From Microbotryum silenes-acaulis (lineage: Eukaryota; Basidiomycota; Microbotryomycetes; Microbotryales; Microbotryaceae), in assembly GCA_003665825.1 (NCBI GenBank), contig QPFY01000009.1:992001-1056000 (forward strand): a DNA stretch of 64,000 nucleotides. The letters are read 5' to 3'. The notes under the pieces are model-generated. The model searched no databases. It saw only the letters and a program-made list of their open reading frames with translations, and was not told the origin of the DNA. The translations under genes were made by a program, and so were the position numbers. Shown here piece by piece: positions 58,480 through 64,000 of the stretch (the first letter of the stretch is position 1; every line of letters starts with the position of its first letter).

Positions 58480-59912
58480 GCACCACCCCCACCTCAAAAA
58501 CAGCTGGCCGGGGCTTTCAATGACGAAATTGACAAGGCGCTCGCACGGACCTCTTCGGGAGGACTTTGGCTGCCAGCTGTCACTCGGGAAGTCCGAGCCA
58601 TGGGCTCGGATTCAATGTCTTTGCGATGCTGCCCTACTCACAAGTTGTGAAGGGTCCCGAAGGAAACCGAAAAATGGGTGTAGTGATCTGGGTGTAGGAT
58701 GCTCTCTTGGCGGCCCTCTGCTGGGACTTGGCATGTTGATGAGGCCCCTGTCTTTCACCTCGTCCCACCGATCAACGCTGCTGTCGTCAGGAATGGATCA
58801 TGACTTACGTCACCGGCCTCTGTGTTTCTGGTTCGTGTCACTGGTGCTTCACTTCAGCTTCATGGATCTCAACACGGAACCTCGGTCAACCATTTTCCTC
58901 TCCAACCTCGATCTCGGCCGAAAATTCACCGGGGTCCCATCCGAGTCGGTCCGTCACAACTTGAGATCGGTCGTCTTGCTATCAGCTCCCGAGGCGGTGT
59001 AGCAAGGTTGAAGATGGCGAGTTGTTCGCGGAAACCAGTGGCAGCAGGTGGAGCTCGAGAGCTGTGCACCGCCTCGGAGCGCGGCGAGCGCGGCCCGGGA
59101 GTTTTGGCCGTTCAGGGTCGTACCGATTGAGCATGACTTTTTTTCGGTCGTTCAACATCTAATTTTTCAGCCAATATCGTGACATGTTCTGTCAAAAGCA
59201 AATAGACGATGCGGTTCCTGACTATACATCTACGCTTTGGAAGCTCGATGACGAGTCCGGCCCGAGGCTGAAAGTCCTTCTCGTTCAGCTGCTCCAATTC
59301 ACCCACCCGCACCGGACGGAACCCATCATTGGGCTCTGCTCCTTCCTTGCGTTCCCTCCCCCACCCCGTCACTCCAACTGCGCTCCCTTTCTCAAACCCA
59401 AGAAGTCTCAAAGCGTTCTGTCCAATATCTCATACGTGAGTTAGACTCTCCCTTTCTCCAGTGCCACGTTCCCCGTACCCGGATTCCGGCTTCTCGCTCG
59501 AGGCGCGCGCGCGATCGACGTCGCACCGCGGGTGGTCGATCTCGTCCGAGTCGGTCGCCGAAAAGAAGCCATGACAGGGCCCTACGATCACCTCCCATGA
59601 TACCCCAACACGACGGAGAAGGATTGGGTGCATCTCAGGGACGGTCCAGTATGGGTCTTTGCGACTGGATCTGTGTTGAGGCGGTGGTATCGATCGATGA
59701 ACACGGGTCCCGTCCTCTCGAAGCGGGTGTCGGACGCGCGTGTTTTAAGTTGGCGCGAAGGCCCTTCCGCCTTGCCCGCCCCTGCGCCTCGGGACAGAGC
59801 CAAGGCGCGCGCGCTCCTCCTGGATGAAGGGTGGGGTGGAAAGGAGATAGGGATGGTAGTGGGGGAAGAGGGGAGCAGTCCTTGGTTGGGCCATGCGGAC
59901 CTGGTGGGTTGA
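58480..59912 (+). CDS. Weak candidate multi-exon gene of unknown function
   Basis: Several plus-strand stretches read like exons but I cannot join them with confidence: 58503-58646 (AGAFNDEIDKALARTSSGGL then WLPAVTREVRAMGSDS), about 58858-59000 (RSTIFLSNLDLGRKFTGVPS), 59184-59436 (MFCQKQIDDAVPDYTSTLWK, LDDESGPRLKVLLVQLLQ) and 59602-59912 (KDWVHLRDGPVWVFATGSVL, RRWYRSMNTGPVLSKRVSDA). Donors such as TCATACGTGAGT at about 59430 and the acceptor CTCCAG after it fit. In the last two exons the frame is shared but interrupted by TGA at 59599-59601, so this may be a decayed gene. No domain recognised. Confidence 0.25.
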
Positions 59913-60248
59913 GCTCTGCCTCCCCTTCCTGCCTCTTTCTTCTCACACACTCTCATGGTTTCACTGTTCTCGGACTGTCGAGGTCCGCGCTGAACGTACT
60001 ACCGGACTACCGGACCCCACCCGAACGATCGCGTGTGGCAGTCTTACTCTTCCCGCTGCCTCATCATCGTACTCGTCGACCTCACCTGCCGTCCTTGATC
60101 ATCCCCCTGCCTTTCCCGACTGGACGTTTTCGGGCTTGTAGACAATCGTTGCTGACGGTCCAGGTGTTCCACGACACGTCGACTTGGTATCGCGCAGACC
60201 GCGCCTCCCTCCGCCTAACTTGACCGAACAGACCAGCTCACGTTCATC

Positions 60249-63101
<2,853 letters not shown>

Positions 63102-63945
63102 GCCGTGTCCCGCGTCGCCGAGAGCCCGAGGTTGAGTAACGCGCTGACGTGCTGGCTTGCCTACCTTTCGACAGCGAGTGATTTCGGATCGGCACTCAAG
63201 CATTCTCTTCTAGAAACGGACACATATGTTTTTCATCCCTTCGACTGCCTCTACCTTTGCCTTCTTGCACATGATCGTTGTGGGGCTCTACGTCCCTATA
63301 GCACCCTTCAACCCCTCTACATCTCCTGTGCCCATTGCCCTGTTCTGTCTATGAATGTTCCATCTACTTCCTCATCTCCTCCAGCCATCTTGTTTTCGAC
63401 CATTCTCAGATAATTATCGTTTGGGCCTTCTTCAGCTGTGCTACGCTAGGGTACTACTCCCTTCTTCTCTTTCCTTTCTTTTTTGTGATTGGGCCCCTTA
63501 CACAGGTCCTCCTTACCTCGTGCACTGCTGTTCTCTTTTTTTTTCTTCCTTTCACCGAGTCGTCTATCCTCCTGCAATTTTCTCATCCAGCTTGTTCCTT
63601 ATGCAACACCCACAAAAGTCAGGTCAGATGGGAGTCGCAGGGTGAGGGAGGGGAAAAAATTGATTCCCAGCGGGATCACGTAAAACGGTCGGGCCGCCGC
63701 GCCAACTATAATAAGTCGCCCGAGTCGGGAGATGACTCCTCTTTTGCGATTTGGGCCATCGCGGGGAAATGACCCTACAAAGTCCGAATTACGGAAGGGC
63801 TTCGGGCATTGATTTTTAAGTTGTGAGAGGACGTGAAATGGAGAACGCGACGAACGGAACGATATAAAGCAGGGTGATGGGATACGTACCTTGAGTCACG
63901 TCCTGATCTATTTGTAGGCATAGTTTGGAGCCTAACTTACGCTTC
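63102..63945. other. Intergenic, pyrimidine-rich, nothing recognised
   Basis: T/C-rich 3' UTR-like sequence of GFA1 (TTTTTTTTCTTCC near 63537) followed by nondescript DNA. ORFs here are unsupported. Confidence 0.45.
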
Positions 63946-64000
63946 GGCGTCGGAGCGCTTGATCTCGGTCGGTCGGGCACAGCTGCAGATGAGGAAGCAT
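63946..64000 (-). CDS. Possible 3' end of a minus-strand gene leaving the window
   Basis: An acceptor-like CTGCAG (63984-63989 region, minus strand) is followed by a frame reading EIKRSDAEA to a stop. Too short to identify; it would continue beyond the right edge. Confidence 0.15.

Noticed and set aside
58184..59002. 272-codon plus-strand ORF upstream of HSP90
   Set aside because: Begins in TG-rich simple sequence antisense to the HSP90 5' end; its protein-like parts are better read in another frame.

Overview
This window is nuclear DNA of a fungus, most likely a basidiomycete. The coding density, the many short GT...AG introns (about 50-270 bp) and the gene set (MCM3, DNM1, PCNA, GUF1, MAD2, La, HSP90, GFA1, and a Cap10-type GT90 glycosyltransferase) all fit. 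I cannot place it lower than that from sequence alone; a yeast-like Pucciniomycotina lineage would be compatible. There are no rRNA or tRNA genes, CRISPR arrays or viral genes that I can support.

Layout. 1-1.4 kb: 3' part of a coiled-coil membrane-protein gene. 1.5-9.9 kb: a complete 8,404-bp terminal-inverted-repeat DNA transposon (45-bp TIRs, 6-bp target duplication ACGATC) with two convergent genes: an integrase-fold transposase and a large multi-exon companion protein. It looks like the IS3EU superfamily and sits just upstream of MCM3. 10-26.5 kb: housekeeping genes MCM3, a Ser-rich hypothetical, a FAXDC2-like hydroxylase, DNM1, a TBC-domain protein and PCNA. 26.8-34.6 kb: a rearranged block in which a GT90 gene is split in two by about 3.9 kb holding a 275-bp near-perfect inverted repeat, a gag-only LTR retrotransposon (2,184 bp, identical-looking LTRs, 5-bp TSD) and a disrupted ORF; a 5'-truncated LINE tail follows. 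35-39 kb: a membrane-anchored class-3 aldehyde dehydrogenase and a candidate small secreted protein. 39.4-42.3 kb: a complete pogo-type Tc1/mariner element with TA target duplication and a premature stop in its transposase. 43-63 kb: an RNF216-like RBR ubiquitin ligase, GUF1, MAD2, a thioredoxin-PITH protein, La, HSP90, a weak candidate gene and GFA1.

Genes that work together. MCM3 and PCNA (replication fork) both carry clusters of the MluI cell-cycle box ACGCGT upstream and in early introns, suggesting shared G1/S control. MAD2 is the spindle-checkpoint HORMA protein. DNM1 and GUF1 serve mitochondria. GFA1 starts the hexosamine/chitin pathway. HSP90 and the thioredoxin-PITH protein are proteostasis/redox factors.

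Most notable observations: the two-gene TIR transposon; a PCNA with an acidic/lysine-rich insertion of about 130 residues in one loop; the split GT90 gene with a long perfect hairpin and a gag-only retroelement; the LTR element whose primer-binding site matches the anticodon arm of initiator tRNA-Met and overlaps the gag start codon; and a run of three micro-exons in HSP90.
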